Notes: generated by a model not told the origin, from the sequence alone. Counted from the stretch's first letter, positions 1 to 11,839 are shown. The stretch is DNA of 64,000 nt from Eucommia ulmoides (GCA_016647705.1 JAENRU010000084.1:520001-584000), one strand, 5' to 3'. Numbers and translations are program-made.

Positions 1-89
1 AAAAAACCACGGGACCAAAGTTCGATCGCAGTATCGCCATTAAAAAAAAAATTGCATTCGTCTTCTTATCCTCTTTGTCCTTATTAGTT

Positions 90-480
90 CGATCTTTACG
101 TTGGTCACTTTTCAAGAATTTGTAATCTCGGATCACATGTCATGACTTGTTGCAATGAAGGCATCATTTCTGCCCATCGATCCCGCTCTCGATTTGTTAA
201 ACCACACATTTTTTTTGAGAATTCATGTTTTTCCTTTTTCCCAATACAGTAACCTGTGCTTTCGCCTCTTAGAATGAGCCCTGCTCTTTCCTCCTAGTCT
301 CTGAATGTCTTTGACCATATATTTTGCCCATACTGATAAGCTGAGTGAACAATTCTCTTAATTAAATTTGCCTTATTCAATCCAGTTTTCTGTTCATACA
401 ATTTTTCCACAATTCATCAGTTTTGGTGTAATTAATAACTTGTTGGTACACACTTTGATCAATCCATTGACAAATGTAAC
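90..480 (-). pseudogene. Ty1/copia gag remnant, unit 1
   Basis: Read on the minus strand, positions 163-122 encode C-L-H-C-N-K-S-stop-H-V-I-R-D-Y-K-F. This is a CCHC zinc knuckle (C-x2-C-x4-H-x4-C) in which the Gly position is a stop codon and the last Cys is Tyr. Farther upstream on that strand (about 480-330) are W-I-D-Q-S-V-Y-Q and a KANLIKRIV-like stretch typical of copia gag. Stops and frameshifts interrupt it throughout. It would have packaged retroelement RNA; it is not functional now. Confidence 0.6.
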
Positions 481-949
481 CAAATGTTTTCCTCTGCATT
501 ATCTCTCATTGTTCATTACTTTTATCACTTTGTTTACGTGCATCACCTTTTAAAAGCAAATACAAATCCTTATAATAAATGATATCTATCATTCTAGATT
601 TTCAAATAGCATAATTAGTTGATATCAATTTTACCGTGGCTCTACCATTATCTTCCATTTTAAATCACATAAATAAATCTTTCCCCAATAACATGAAGCT
701 CTTGATGTCACTTTGTTGAGAAAATTCACTAATAATTAGATTTTATTTTTCCTATTTTTTGTCATTAAAATGGGATTATTTTAATACTTATAGATATTAA
801 TCAACACAAAAGCAAATAACAAAATAAAGCGGGAGATACAATATTTACGTAGAAAATTCGAAGGCGGGGAAAAAACCACTGGACCGAAGTCCGATTGCAA
901 TATCGCCATTAAAAAAAATATTTTCAGTCGTCTTCTTATCCTCTTTGTC

Positions 950-1365
950 CTTGATAGTTTGATCTTTACGTTGTTCACTTTTCAAGAATTTGGAATTTCG
1001 GATCACGTATCATGACTTGTTGCAATGGAAGCATCCTTTCTGCCCATCGATCCACCTCTCGATTTGTCAAACCACATATTTTTTTGAGAATTCATGCTTT
1101 TTCATTTTCCCAATACAGTAACATGTGCTTCCGCCTCTTAGGATGAGTCTTGCTCTTTCATTTTAGTCTCTTCGTTAATGAGAATATCTTTGACCATATA
1201 TTTTGCCCATATTGATAGGCTAAGTGAACAATTCTCTTAATCAAATTTGCCTTATTCAATCCAGTTTTCTGTTCGTACAACATTTCCACAATTCATCAGT
1301 TTGGGGTAATTAATAACATGTTGGTATACACTTTGATCAATTCATTAACAAATGTAACCAAATGT
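950..1365 (-). pseudogene. Ty1/copia gag remnant, unit 2
   Basis: This is a second copy of the gag remnant at 90-480. The decayed zinc knuckle is encoded by the complement of about 1033-991, followed by a lysine/arginine-rich tail (KIKLSRTKRIRR). Its upstream part is cut by the MITE that starts at 1366. It is frameshifted and carries stops. Confidence 0.55.
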
Positions 1366-1990
1366 AGGGCTGTCAAAACAGGTAACAAGTCGTGTAACAG
1401 TTCATTACACGATAACACGAAATACGATAAGACCTAAACACGAATACGACACGATAAGCATATCGTGTCAAACTACCCAAACATGAACACGACACGAAAA
1501 TTATCGTGTCAACACGACAAGACATGATAATTTTTCGTGTCATACGATGACACGAAACCTATCAGGTAAACACGATACGATAAGACCTGATAGGTTTCTA
1601 TTACACATTAACCTATCCATTACATGTTAACTCATTAGATGTTAATGATCTGTGAACCTGTTAAGTTGACTAAATAAGTAGGGTTAAGGAAATGTAAATA
1701 TATATTAGGTACTAAATTTTAATATTTGATAATTTAGGGGTGTAAAAATAATTTATTAAATTAACGGGTAACCTATTAGATCTCATGTTATCGTATAATC
1801 TGAATACACAAAATTCTTATCGTGTAACCTATTGGGTTATCAGGTCAACTTGATAACCTGCATTATTTCTTATCAGGTTATCGGGTCTGACACGATAACG
1901 ACCTGATACATGATAAACAAAACCTAGACCTGATAATTTCGTGTCGGTCTCGTGTCGTGTCATCATGTAAATACCTGTTTTATCAACCCT
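1366..1990. mobile_element. 625-bp MITE with 10-bp target duplication
   Basis: The ends are inverted repeats: AGGGCTGTCAAAACAGGT at the left and the complement of ACCTGTTTTATCAACCCT at the right (16 of 18 match). It is flanked by perfect copies of AACCAAATGT at 1356-1365 and 1991-2000. The paralogous unit at about 473-487 and the inverted copy near 44650 keep the uninterrupted site. The interior is filled with variants of ACACGATA and CGTGTC in both orientations, a subterminal-repeat pattern. It has no coding capacity. The 10-bp duplication fits Mutator-like elements better than hAT (8 bp), although the TIR sequence resembles hAT-type MITEs. Confidence 0.85.
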
Positions 1991-2929
1991 AACCAAATGT
2001 TTTCCTATGCATTATCTCCAATTGTTCATTCCTTTTATCACTTTATTTATGTGCATCACCTTTTAAAAACAAATACAAATCCTTATAATAAAGAATATCT
2101 ATCATTCTAGATTTTCAAATAGCATAATTAGTCGATATCAATTTTACCATGGCTCTACCATTATCTTCCATTTTAAATCACACAAATAAATCTTTCTCCA
2201 ATTACATGAAGCTTTTCTTGTCACTTTGTTGAGAAAATTCACTAATAATTAGATTTTAGTTTTCCTCTTTTTTGTCATTAAAATGGGATTATCAATTTTA
2301 ATACCCACATATATTAATCAAGATAAAAGCAAACAAAAAAAAGAAAAAGCGAGAGACACAATTTTTACATAGAAAATCCCAAGGCGAGGAAAAAATCATG
2401 GTACCGAAGTCCGATCGCAACTTCCACTATCACGAAATAAGGGAATTTCAATCATTCACACCTTCAAGATAAAAACTATTGGATCACCACATAAAAATCA
2501 TAAAAAACGGTAGATACAACAATAAACGCTAAATACAGGTTTAGAGAGAAATACCAAATCACCAATTGGAAGATGGTCACCAAAAATCAAGACTAATGGA
2601 AACCAAGCACTTGACACCGAGACAAATCTCTGAAATTTCAACCCAATTGGAATCTGAATCGCCGTCCGATCATCTAGCCGAAATGGTTCTCTCACTTTTC
2701 TTCCTTTTCTCTCTATGCACTGCCGCATAGAATCAATAGTGTGCTCTATTCCTTACCCAATGCTGCTGCCTATTATTATTGTGCACTGCCTATTTTCGTT
2801 TTGTTTTTTTAATTACATTAAGTCCCCCTCCTTTTTTTCTTTCTTAATTAAAGCCCAAGTGACTTTAATTTTCTTTTTCTTTTTGTTAAGTACAATTGGG
2901 TTTCAGGTTAGGTCCACCCCCATATGAGC

Positions 2930-3980
2930 TGGACCTTCCAAACACATAGTAATGACTTAAACTAAAATTTAAACAAAATTCAAACTTATATTACTTTCTT
3001 TTTTTTTTAAATACTAAATTCAATTTAAACTTAATAGACTTAATTAGACATATATACCAGAATTTTGAACTTATTTTAGAGTTCATTTTTTTATTATCTA
3101 AGTTTTAAAAAATTAATTCTCTAAAAAATTAGTTGATTCAAAATCAACACAATTCCATTCGAATAAAATTGGGCCTAAGTGCATTTTTTAAAAAACTCAG
3201 GCCATTTAAAGTTTCCCATTTTTCGAATAATAAAAGGCAGATCCAAGCTCAACTTCCTTTACTTCTTACTTTTGAAAATCAAAGTGCATCATCGGGTCAA
3301 ATGTATTTCTGATTTGCATTATTATTATTATTATTATTTTGAAGTGGACATGGTCATTGTTTGTTTCTGGATCACAAATATTTGGGATACATGGTCAATT
3401 GAGATTATGAGTTTTAACTAACTACTAATGAAGGTAAAATTTTGTATTTCAAAAACAATTCATGTAGATTTCTTCCCCCCGGTAACATTTTGATCTTGTT
3501 GTGGATAGATATGAAACGAGAACAAAGATATGTGTTGATATTTACTTGATTGAAAAAAAATAAATAAATCAATTTTTAATCTGCAAATACATAACCAATA
3601 TTTTTGGTATTTAAATAAAAACAAACTACTATAATATCAAGCAAAAAAGAGTAAACTAAATATTTATTCTTTCAAATTTGTCCCAAGAAGTCATATAATA
3701 GATCTTCTAATTTTGACAATAAATTACAAAAAATAATTTATCAATATTTTTATTTACAAGTTGCATTTACAGCTTATTACGAATTATAATTGCAGATGGG
3801 AAGAGGAAAAAAAATAGAGAAATTGGTATAGAAAATGAAAATTATATAAATATTTAGTTTCTTTAAACAAAAACTAAATATAATTTATTAAAAATTTACA
3901 TTTAATTAAAATTATAAACAAAAACCCAAACCAAAACAAAAATATAAAATTTAAGGCCGAAAGATTTCTCCATCATTCTG
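2930..3980. repeat. AT-rich flank segment B (left copy)
   Basis: No gene is visible. The segment is an inverted copy of 41440-43680 and related to 59480-60550 and 14480-15300. It holds a short TTA microsatellite near 3320-3340. It ends at a breakpoint near 3980, where GGCCGAAAGATTTCTCCATCATTCTGCA joins internal LINE sequence. At the same point the middle copy has another 2.2 kb (39200-41440), so the left copy suffered a deletion here. Confidence 0.65.
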
Positions 3981-4004
3981 CAGGGATCTGTTTTGTTTGC
4001 GGCC

Positions 4005-5145
4005 ATGTCTTATGTCTTGAAGGTGCTTCTACAGCCCTCTCAGAATACAGGCTTCATCCGATCCTATGCAGCAACTCTTCAGAGCGCGGTGTGCCTTTCG
4101 TTTATTAAGGAGGACTCACGTACCTACACGAAAGATGGAATGCTAGCCGTTTCTTTCTCTGCAGCAACATTGACCCAATCAGAAGCTTTGTTTGATGACG
4201 CTGTTGTTCGCAAATTTCAGTTTGGCCACCCTGCATTGGAAGAAATTCCGACAGAGATTAGGAACTGAAACCTTTCCGGTCAGTACACCATCGGTCTGAT
4301 GATTCAAAAACGTTTCTTCTTCACTTCCTTGACGATAAAGATCTTCTCAAGGTTCTATCCCGCAAGGTAAATGTTATCAAGGGTTTCTATTATAAAATAT
4401 TTCGTTGGAATAAAGCATTTAATTCGAAAATCGATGCCTAGCTCAATTCTTCCAATTTCGATTCAATTTAGAAAACTGCCAATTAATTATTTTGTTCAAA
4501 AAATTCTTAAAGTTACTGCAAGCATGATTGATAAGGTCGTTATTATTGATTCCACCACTTTAACCTTGACGAGATTGAATTTCGCTAGAGTTTGTGTTGA
4601 GGTTGATCTCACAAAGCCTTTACCGCCCAAGATTTGGATTGGCAAACAAGATGGATTCTCTCAGGAAGTCATTTACGAACGTCTTCCATTCTTTTGTTCC
4701 TTTTGCAATATTCAGGGTCATTCCTTGGAAATATGTCGTCGGAAAAATCCAGAATTGTTGACGAAGATAGTAGAGAAATGTAATGTAATGGATGTAGGTA
4801 AAAAGCTCAAAAAAATGGTATAACAGGGCATTGTGGAAAACCCAACCCTTATCTAAGGAGGTTTTTTCTGTTCAAGCCCTTACTTCTTCTGATTATTCCG
4901 ACGTCAATCGGAACACTGTTCATGAGAGTGGTATTACAGAGAATGAGAGGGCCTCACCCTCTGACCCTATTCCAGTAGACAAGGTCAACGCAACAGCAGC
5001 TCCGATGGCTACAGATCAGGTCAACGCAACAGCAGCTGCGGCGGCTACAGATCTGGTCGTCGTTAAACCTTCAGTAGTTATGGATGTTATAGTCCAGTTG
5101 GCTTCAGGTCAGAAAGATAATCTACTGAATGTTTGGGGAAAATGA
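4005..5145 (+). pseudogene. LINE ORF1 remnant with CCHC knuckle
   Basis: Three open stretches in different frames (to 4268, 4371-4823, 4831-5145) together resemble plant LINE ORF1 proteins of the DUF4283 plus zf-CCHC_4 type. The second contains LNFARVCVEVDLTKPLPPK, the usual lead-in to the knuckle, then C-SF-C-NIQG-H-SLEI-C at 4695-4736. The tail holds a tandem 12-residue repeat (VNATAA..ATD) that is single in the other copy. Frameshifts near 4270-4370 and a stop near 4823 inactivate it. Its role was to bind LINE RNA. Confidence 0.8.
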
Positions 5146-5229
5146 TCTAATTCAAGTTCTCCAAGTTCCATTTGTGGATATAAGAGGGGGGAGAAAACAC
5201 TGATGCTTCTAGCTGTTTTGACTCAATTT

Positions 5230-7249
5230 ATTTCTTAGTGGTGGTTCAAGGGGTCTATAAGGGTTGGTTTCTTGCTTATAGAGGACTGCGTTAAGGCCAC
5301 CCTATTTTTCCTTTACTGTTTATCTTGGCTCAATAGGTTCTTAGTCGAAATATCTATCGTTCCATGATAGATGGCCGGGTTCAACATTTTTTAACTAAAA
5401 GACATTGTCCTCTAGTTTCTCATTTGATGTTTGCAGATGATACCCTTTTTTTTTGCAACGGAGGTTCTAGCAGTATTAGAAATTTAATGCAGGTGCTTGA
5501 AGAGTATCATTTAGCCTCTGGTCAACTTGTGAGTGCTCCAAAAAGTAATTTCAATTTGCATCATAACTGTCCTAATGCGTATTGCTTGGCTATTGGTTTT
5601 TCCACAGGTTTTAATTAAGGTGGTTTTCCTTGTACTTACCTTGGAGTGCCCCTTACCTATGGTCATCTTAAATCGAGTCACTTTGTTGGTCTTATCGAGA
5701 AAGTGTCTTAAAAAGTCAATGGGTGGAATGCTAAGCTTCTATCTAGTGGAGGTAAACTTGTTCTTCTAAAGCATGTTTTATCTTTCTTCTCTCTTCATCT
5801 TTTGGCATCCACTTGTGTTCATAATAGCATACTGGAGGATATGGAATCCATGTTTGCGAATTTCTTTTGGGGCCACTCGAATTTAGGTAAGAAAAGACAT
5901 TGACTGGCTTGGCATATAATCTGTCAAGATACTTCTTTCGGCGGTCTTGGTCTTCGTAATCTAAAGGATATGAAGCTAACTGTTTCTCTGAAACGGATTT
6001 GGTCACTACTGAAAGGGAAATCTATCTGGTGTGATTTTATGTGCTCCAAATACACTAATAATCTCCTGTTGTCTCTGTGGCCAGATCATATTGGGAGTTC
6101 TAAGATTTGGAAACATGTATTGTCAGCGAAAAATACTTTTATGCATTTATCGAGATGAAAATTTGGCAATGGCGAGCTAACTAGTTTTTGACATGATGAT
6201 TGAGGCCTTGGTATCCTAGTTAAGGATCTCTATTTTAACAACTCGTTGTCTTTTGTCAAAATCTGGTTAAAGGACAAGGAATGGATATCCTCTGATCTAG
6301 AAGATGATGCTCAAGACTTCTTGGAGGGATCCTTTCTAGTATGGTCGTCGGAATCTGATTCTCTCATTTGGCTTCTGAGCGATAATGGCTTCTTCTCTGT
6401 TAAATCTGCTTGGAGGGATATTAGCAGTGAGGTAATCCCGATTGATCTTTATTCTAATCTTTGGAGTATGTGATTTCCTTTCAAAATCAAGATTTTCACA
6501 TCGCAGCTTTTAAAGAACAAACTTGCAGTTGATGATATCATCTCGAAAATAGGAGTGTTTTTGGTATTGGGTTGTCGATGCTGTTTCTTTGGTTCCATTG
6601 AAAATATCCAACATTTGTTTTTTGGAAAGTAAGGTTGCTTCAAAGATCTGGCGGTATTTTAGCTCATTTTTTTATATTTCTTTTATTCCTCAACCTTTAA
6701 TACACCGTATTAAGTTGTGGTGGAGTAGACTAAAAGGGAGTTCTTAGTTTCACAAATTGGGGGCGTTGATCCCATCGCTGGTTTGTTGAGAGATATGGTT
6801 AAATCGGAATCGTGCTCTCCATAATAATATTTCCACGTCTGATGCACTGATCATTTTCAAAGTTAGGAATTGGGTTCAAGCGTTGAGCCCTTTGACTAAA
6901 TCTAAATTAGTTTTATCCTCTTTCGGGATTCAGTCTCTGGTTTTGTTGGGCTGTCCGATTAAGCAGGTTATTCATCGTCAGCTGTTGATTTGTTGTTGTA
7001 CCCATCCGCCCGAGTGGAGTTTCAAACTTAATGTAGACCGTGCTTTGAAGGGGGAGACTATGATGTCTTCTTGTGGTGGTGATATTTGAGATAGTAATGG
7101 AGCTGTTAGTTGGGCTTTCTTCTCTCCCCCTACTATTAGTTCAATTTTCCTAGCTGAGTTCCGCGGGTTGTTCTTGGGGATTCAGGAAACTTTGCGTCTA
7201 GGCCATCTTCCTCTGCTGGTGGAAAGCGATTCGCTAAATTTGATTCTGT
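5230..7249 (+). pseudogene. LINE ORF2 remnant (RT end, zf-RVT, RNase H)
   Basis: The reverse-transcriptase catalytic motif F-A-D-D is encoded at 5430-5441, followed by LASGQLVSAPKSNF, typical of plant LINE RTs. The zf-RVT region lies at about 6246-6650 (SVKSAWRDISSEV). The start of the RNase H domain (FKLNVDRALKGE) is near 7020 and is broken at 7249. Many stops and frameshifts interrupt it. The endonuclease domain and the N-terminal half of the RT are absent. Confidence 0.8.
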
Positions 7250-8748
7250 AAATAGATATATTTAATTTGTGAAGAATTTAATTTAAAAGAACAATTGTAA
7301 ATTTTATTAAAATGATAATTCTTAGTATTTCGTTAACTAGTAAATATTATAAAACAATTGTTTAATATTATTCCATAGATTACATTATTAATTAGAAAAA
7401 AATTGTAATTATTGTTACAATAATTTTTTGTATAGTTAATATTGACTTAAGAATTTGGTCGTTTAATAATTTTGTACAATTAAGAAAATTTGAGAATGAG
7501 AAATTTTAGTGTCACACATTTCATGCATTGCATTTAATATTTATTTAGATAAATTCTTAGTTTAGGCCCTGTCACTATTAGGTTCACTGGCGACACCAGA
7601 CCCGTAAGTGTTATGACGGTAGCATAGTAAGTAATGCAAATATCAAGGTGAGTATAATGCCTTTAATGTAAATTGTCACATTATATTTTCGTACCAAATT
7701 ATGAAAAAGAAAATTTTCATTAAAATGAACAGTTTTATAACTTTAGATGGAGAGCATGTCATGTAGGATGTTGGTGGTCCTAACGGAAGGATATGTCCTC
7801 TAGGACATTGTGTTGTGACTTGATAGAGGGACAAGTCTTGTAGAAGGTTGATATACGTTGTTGTTGATAATGATAATGATAATTATCATTATGATATGGT
7901 GGTTTATACCACTTGTTGTCTCCTACCATTGAAAATAATGAAAGACCCTAACACTGATGGCAATCTTATATTGTACAGTTGTACAAGTTATAGTACCGTT
8001 ATAACTCCCAATCGTCAGGTGAAATGATCATATGGCTGGTAGAAAAATATGTTTCTGATATTTTATTATACAAAAGTGGTTTGATTGGTTGATTTTTAAT
8101 CAGTTGCTATATCTTGATGATATTTGTAAATTTTTATACTATTTAGTGTGATTATATTCAGTTCTACGAAGTATTAGCATATTTTGTTATATATCAAAGT
8201 AATTTAACCAGTTGACTTAGATTCAATTGTTTTATCATAATCATATTTGTGGGATTTTGTTATTGCTCATAATGTGGTTATATTTACCTTCTATTTTAAA
8301 AAACAGTGTTTAATAAATACACTTGATCTATAAATTATTTTTATATTATGAAGACAGTACACTGATAAAATATTTTGTCCTAGGTACTCTAGTTAGAGAC
8401 GAGAGTCCACTATTGGTTTTAGATGAGGTTAGAAAGTTGTGCCGCTTTTGAGGCAGTCAGGACAGTTTTTGGTAATTAGTGGTTTATAAATTTGTAGAGT
8501 TACAGAAAAGTTGGATATGTATAGTTGAATATTGAGTTAGTGAATTATAAAATTTATGTACATTGACAGTTAGTTTATATTTATCATTGGTTGAGTAATA
8601 GCAAGTTGATGTCACGTCTATTATTATTTTATTATCATAGCGGCGTAGCGGAAGCGTGGTGTTGGAGTAGTTTGTCTTTTGCCTCTATTTCTCCGTAGGA
8701 ATAAAAAGGAGAAACCGAGTGGCAACTCTGAGAATTTGTGTCGTTACA
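7250..8748 (+). mobile_element. Truncated upstream LTR of a gypsy-type element
   Basis: Similar to 11880-12738, and ends in GTCGTTACA directly before a tRNA-Met type primer binding site. The 5' part of the LTR is missing at the breakpoint with the LINE near 7249. About 600 bp (roughly 7480-8095) is present here but absent from the other LTR copy, either an insertion here or a deletion there. No gene is seen. Confidence 0.75.
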
Positions 8749-9018
8749 GTTGGTATCAGAATTTGGGTTACATATTCTGTAGACTTGGTGTTAGAATGTT
8801 GTGTTAGTAGTAGACCATAGGATAAGTCGTTGAGTGGTGAGATCTATTTGGAATTTGAGTTTGGTGTCATTTTACATGACTAGTAATAGTACATATGTAT
8901 CAAGTAATTATATGAATTAGCATTCATTTTTCTCCTAACTAGTGGGTAGTATATATGCATCATTTATTCATTTAAGATAATTAAATTTTAGGACGAAATT
9001 TTTTTTAGGGGGAAGGAT
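8749..9018 (+). mobile_element. 270-bp interior between two LTRs, with PBS and PPT
   Basis: TGGTATCAGAAT at 8751-8762 matches the initiator tRNA-Met primer binding site. The far end has GGACGAAATTTTTTTTAGGG and a polypurine tract ending at about 9017, the usual 3' end of Ty3/gypsy (Del/Tekay-like) coding regions. Only 270 bp separates the LTRs, and the inverted copy at 63716-63985 has the same length. The element therefore lost gag-pol before the duplication, or is a non-autonomous derivative. Confidence 0.75.
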
Positions 9019-9194
9019 TATAAAGCCCAATTTTGCATGTATATATTTTAAAGTAAATTTCATTATACTTAGAGAAATATTTGGGTCTAATGTGTCGTTT
9101 AAATTCTACTTTAAAATTATTAGGGATCATTATATGTTTAAATTTTTATTTTAAGAACTTTTGGTTAATATGTTAATTTTGATTTGACTTTAAA

Positions 9195-11394
9195 CACTAC
9201 AAGAAAAAAAGAATTTTATCACACTTAGTAAATATTATTTATCTCGGTTTTTTAATAGACCGTGATTATAAAATTATACATGATATTTAATCTCATTTAA
9301 AAAAAAATCGTGTGATAAAAAAAATATTTTATCTCATAATTTTAATTAACTGTGATAGTATGTAATTAGTTTTTATTAAGGCTTTAATTTTAACCGAGAT
9401 AATAATAAAATTTCCTTCTGCTTTTCTTAGTTGCGCTTTTTCCTAACCTACATCTCTTCCTTCTCCACCCTAGCTGGCATACCTTAGCAGCCGCTCTCTC
9501 TCTCTCTTTCTCTAGCGATTGATTAAAGCCTCTCTCTCGATCTCGAATTCGCAGAGATTTCTCAGCCGGTTGAATCTTAAGGTTCAATTTAGGGCTTCTT
9601 AATTTTATTTGACACCAAGCTAAGATTCACCCGCTTCTTTTTTCATCTCTCCCTCTGCTATTGTCGTTCCAGTGCCATACTTTGTCGGCGCCATTCCATC
9701 GCCATCACCCACTTTCGTCATTCATCGCCATCACCGTGCCCAGGTACTCATCTCTCCCCTTCGCAATTTATCATCGATGTAGGTTTTCTCTCTTTCCCCG
9801 ACTAAATCTGAGCAAATTTGAAGCTATAAACTTATATAATGGCACCAATTTAGGGTTCCTCCAAATAAACTGATCCAAAATCCTTCCAGATGAAGATGAT
9901 AACGACTCTATCTCAGGCTCTCAGCTCTCGGTGCTGCTCCGATAGGGGAGAAAGACCCCAGTTGATTCACGACTGCGCGAATTTCAGGCTTGTTCAATCC
10001 CTAACTTTGATTAGTTGTATTAAATACAATCCTTCATTCAAAAATGGATTTGGTAACCTTGATTTTATGTTCTGAAATTGCTACTGCTATGGAGTATGGA
10101 CATGCATTATGTCCTGTTTTGTTCCCTATTTCTATTTTATTCCCAATTTATGTTCTCAGATTTCTGTTTTATTTTTGTTGTTTTCTCTATTTCGATTCTG
10201 TTTCATTTGAAGGATTTCGTCGCAGTTACTGAGATTTTGATGCAAGGAGAACATTTAAGACATGATCTTAAAGATTGGAATAATGGTTGAGTTAACAACT
10301 TAGGCGATATGCTTATTATTGAAAAGAACATAAAAAGATATAAAGGTGCAGTCCTTGACGAAGATTGACAATTTGAATTTCGCCAAATGGGTTAGAGTTT
10401 GGTATCCACTGTTGGTTTGTCAAGCTACAACTAATTGTTCTGATTTTTAGTTTCGAAGTTTCAACTTTTGCATTTTCTGAGTGAATAAAATGGAGTTTGG
10501 TTTGATGTCTAGTTTCTTTATTCTCTTTGCTGCCTTTACCTTATGCCTACATGGTTATTCGTATGTGTTTCATAGAAGTTGGACCTTTCTCTGCAAGAAT
10601 ATCCTTTATTCTTGTGTGTGTGTATATATATTTTTGAATTTTTGTCGCATTTATTTATTTTCTACTGCTTTTTTAATTGTTTCTAAATTGTTCTTTGCTA
10701 GTTATGTTTTTTTTTTATGGATTTATATTGCAGCTTCAGCCCTAATGATTTTTGTGGATTTCTGTTATGTTCTTATTTTTTTTATGTTTCAGGCAGAAGA
10801 AGAAGGCAGATGAAGAAGTTGGCGAAAAAGTTAAATGACATGGGTAATGATGTTTTATTTGTTATTGGACAGCCATTTTTAGACATTTGTATGTGACAGA
10901 AAATTCAAATTTATGATTCTTGTATTGAAAAATAATGTTACTTGTGTTTGTTTCTCAAGTTGATGTAAAATTCTTATGTCATCAATATTTTAATTGTTTT
11001 AGAAATATGAAAGTTATTTTTTAGTTAATTTTTTGTGGCATTTTTATTTATATAGTAGTGCTGTAATTTATTTTTTTTAATATAGATATGAGAAATAATC
11101 ACACTTTTTAAATGTGATAGAAGTGGGTAAACATTTCAGTTTGATTCAAAATTGAGATAAATATTATCTAAATAATCATGGTTTTTCAATTTGATCACAT
11201 AAATATGATATTTTTAATCACATTTGAAAAATGAGATGTTAGATAGACTAACCATCTCGTTTGTTAACTGTGATAAAAAATATACCATCTCGGTTTTTAA
11301 TTGTGATAAAAAGTCTACTTTTAATCACACCGCATACTATCACGATCAGGTTTGGAGCCAAAAACTGTGATAAAAAGCCTTTTTTCTTGTAGTT
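9195..11394. mobile_element. Non-autonomous CACTA transposon, 2,200 bp
   Basis: Starts CACTACAAGAAAAAA and ends TTTTTTCTTGTAGT plus one base (T in place of the expected G). These are the conserved En/Spm-CACTA termini. Flanking AAA at 9192-9194 and 11395-11397 is the 3-bp target duplication expected for this superfamily. The inverted paralog near 63530-63545 has the empty site. Subterminal repeats of TGTGATAAAA and related motifs lie within roughly 150 bp of each end and again at 11090-11340. No transposase is visible, so it would need one supplied in trans. Confidence 0.92.
9400..10870 (+). other. Gene-like sequence carried inside the CACTA element
   Basis: Between the subterminal repeats the base composition changes to that of a plant transcript leader: CT-rich tracts at 9430-9800, then a short coding-like stretch from ATG 9891 (MKMITTLSQALSSRC). 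Farther on, TTTCAG is followed by a purine-rich block of about 50 bp (10793-10844) and GTAATG, which looks like a small exon. I do not recognise the protein. This is probably captured host sequence, as in Pack-type elements, but the source gene is unknown. Confidence 0.4.
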
Positions 11395-11499
11395 AAATTT
11401 TTTGGGATAATCATGTTATTTGAAATATAATTTTAGAAGTTTTGAGATATAATTAATAATTTTTATTTTTATTTTAAGAGGGATAGATAGTGTCAATTA

Positions 11500-11512
11500 A
11501 ATAAATAAATAA

Positions 11513-11547
<35 letters not shown>

Positions 11548-11677
11548 AAAATTAGTGTATATGTAAAGACAACACATAATCCACACATATATTATGCTTA
11601 TATGTGGACACGTGTTTTAATTAAAAAAATAAAATTGTTAAGTAATATTATAGATGAAACTGCCACTGAATCACATC

Positions 11678-11718
<41 letters not shown>

Positions 11719-11795
11719 TTAAAAAAAAAAAAAAAAAAATTTTTTGCAAGCTTTTTTTTTTGTTTGTTCTCGCTCGGCGCTCTCTATTTAAAAAG

Positions 11796-11839
<44 letters not shown>

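Larger units (their letters stand above)
1..2930 (-). repeat. Tandem ~870-bp repeats containing decayed copia gag (left copy)
   Basis: Two units and a partial third lie head to tail; the same phrase (GGACCGAAGTCCGATYGCA-like) recurs near 14, 876 and 2400. The spacing is about 868 bp, then about 885 bp once the MITE at 1366-1990 and its target duplication are subtracted. An inverted copy of the array lies at 43680-45920. On the minus strand each unit contains a decayed gag region followed by AT-rich noncoding sequence. No open gene remains. Tandem amplification of an internal retrotransposon fragment is an inference; the repetition itself is directly visible. Confidence 0.75.
3981..7249 (+). 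mobile_element. L1-type LINE fragment, truncated at both ends
   Basis: Collinear with the complete minus-strand LINE at 35613-39786, but lacking its 5' leader and everything after the middle of the RNase H region. The order is ORF1 (nucleic-acid binding, zinc knuckle), RT C-terminal part, zf-RVT region, RNase H. The endonuclease and most of the RT are missing, as in the other copy, so that deletion predates the duplication. The right edge near 7249 abuts LTR sequence. It has no A tail and no target duplication of its own, so it arrived as part of a segmental copy, not as a new insertion. Confidence 0.85.

Noticed and set aside
10481..10813. 110-codon frame inside the CACTA element, rich in Phe/Leu/Ile
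   Set aside because: T-rich intron-like sequence gives hydrophobic codons; it is not evidence for a membrane protein.
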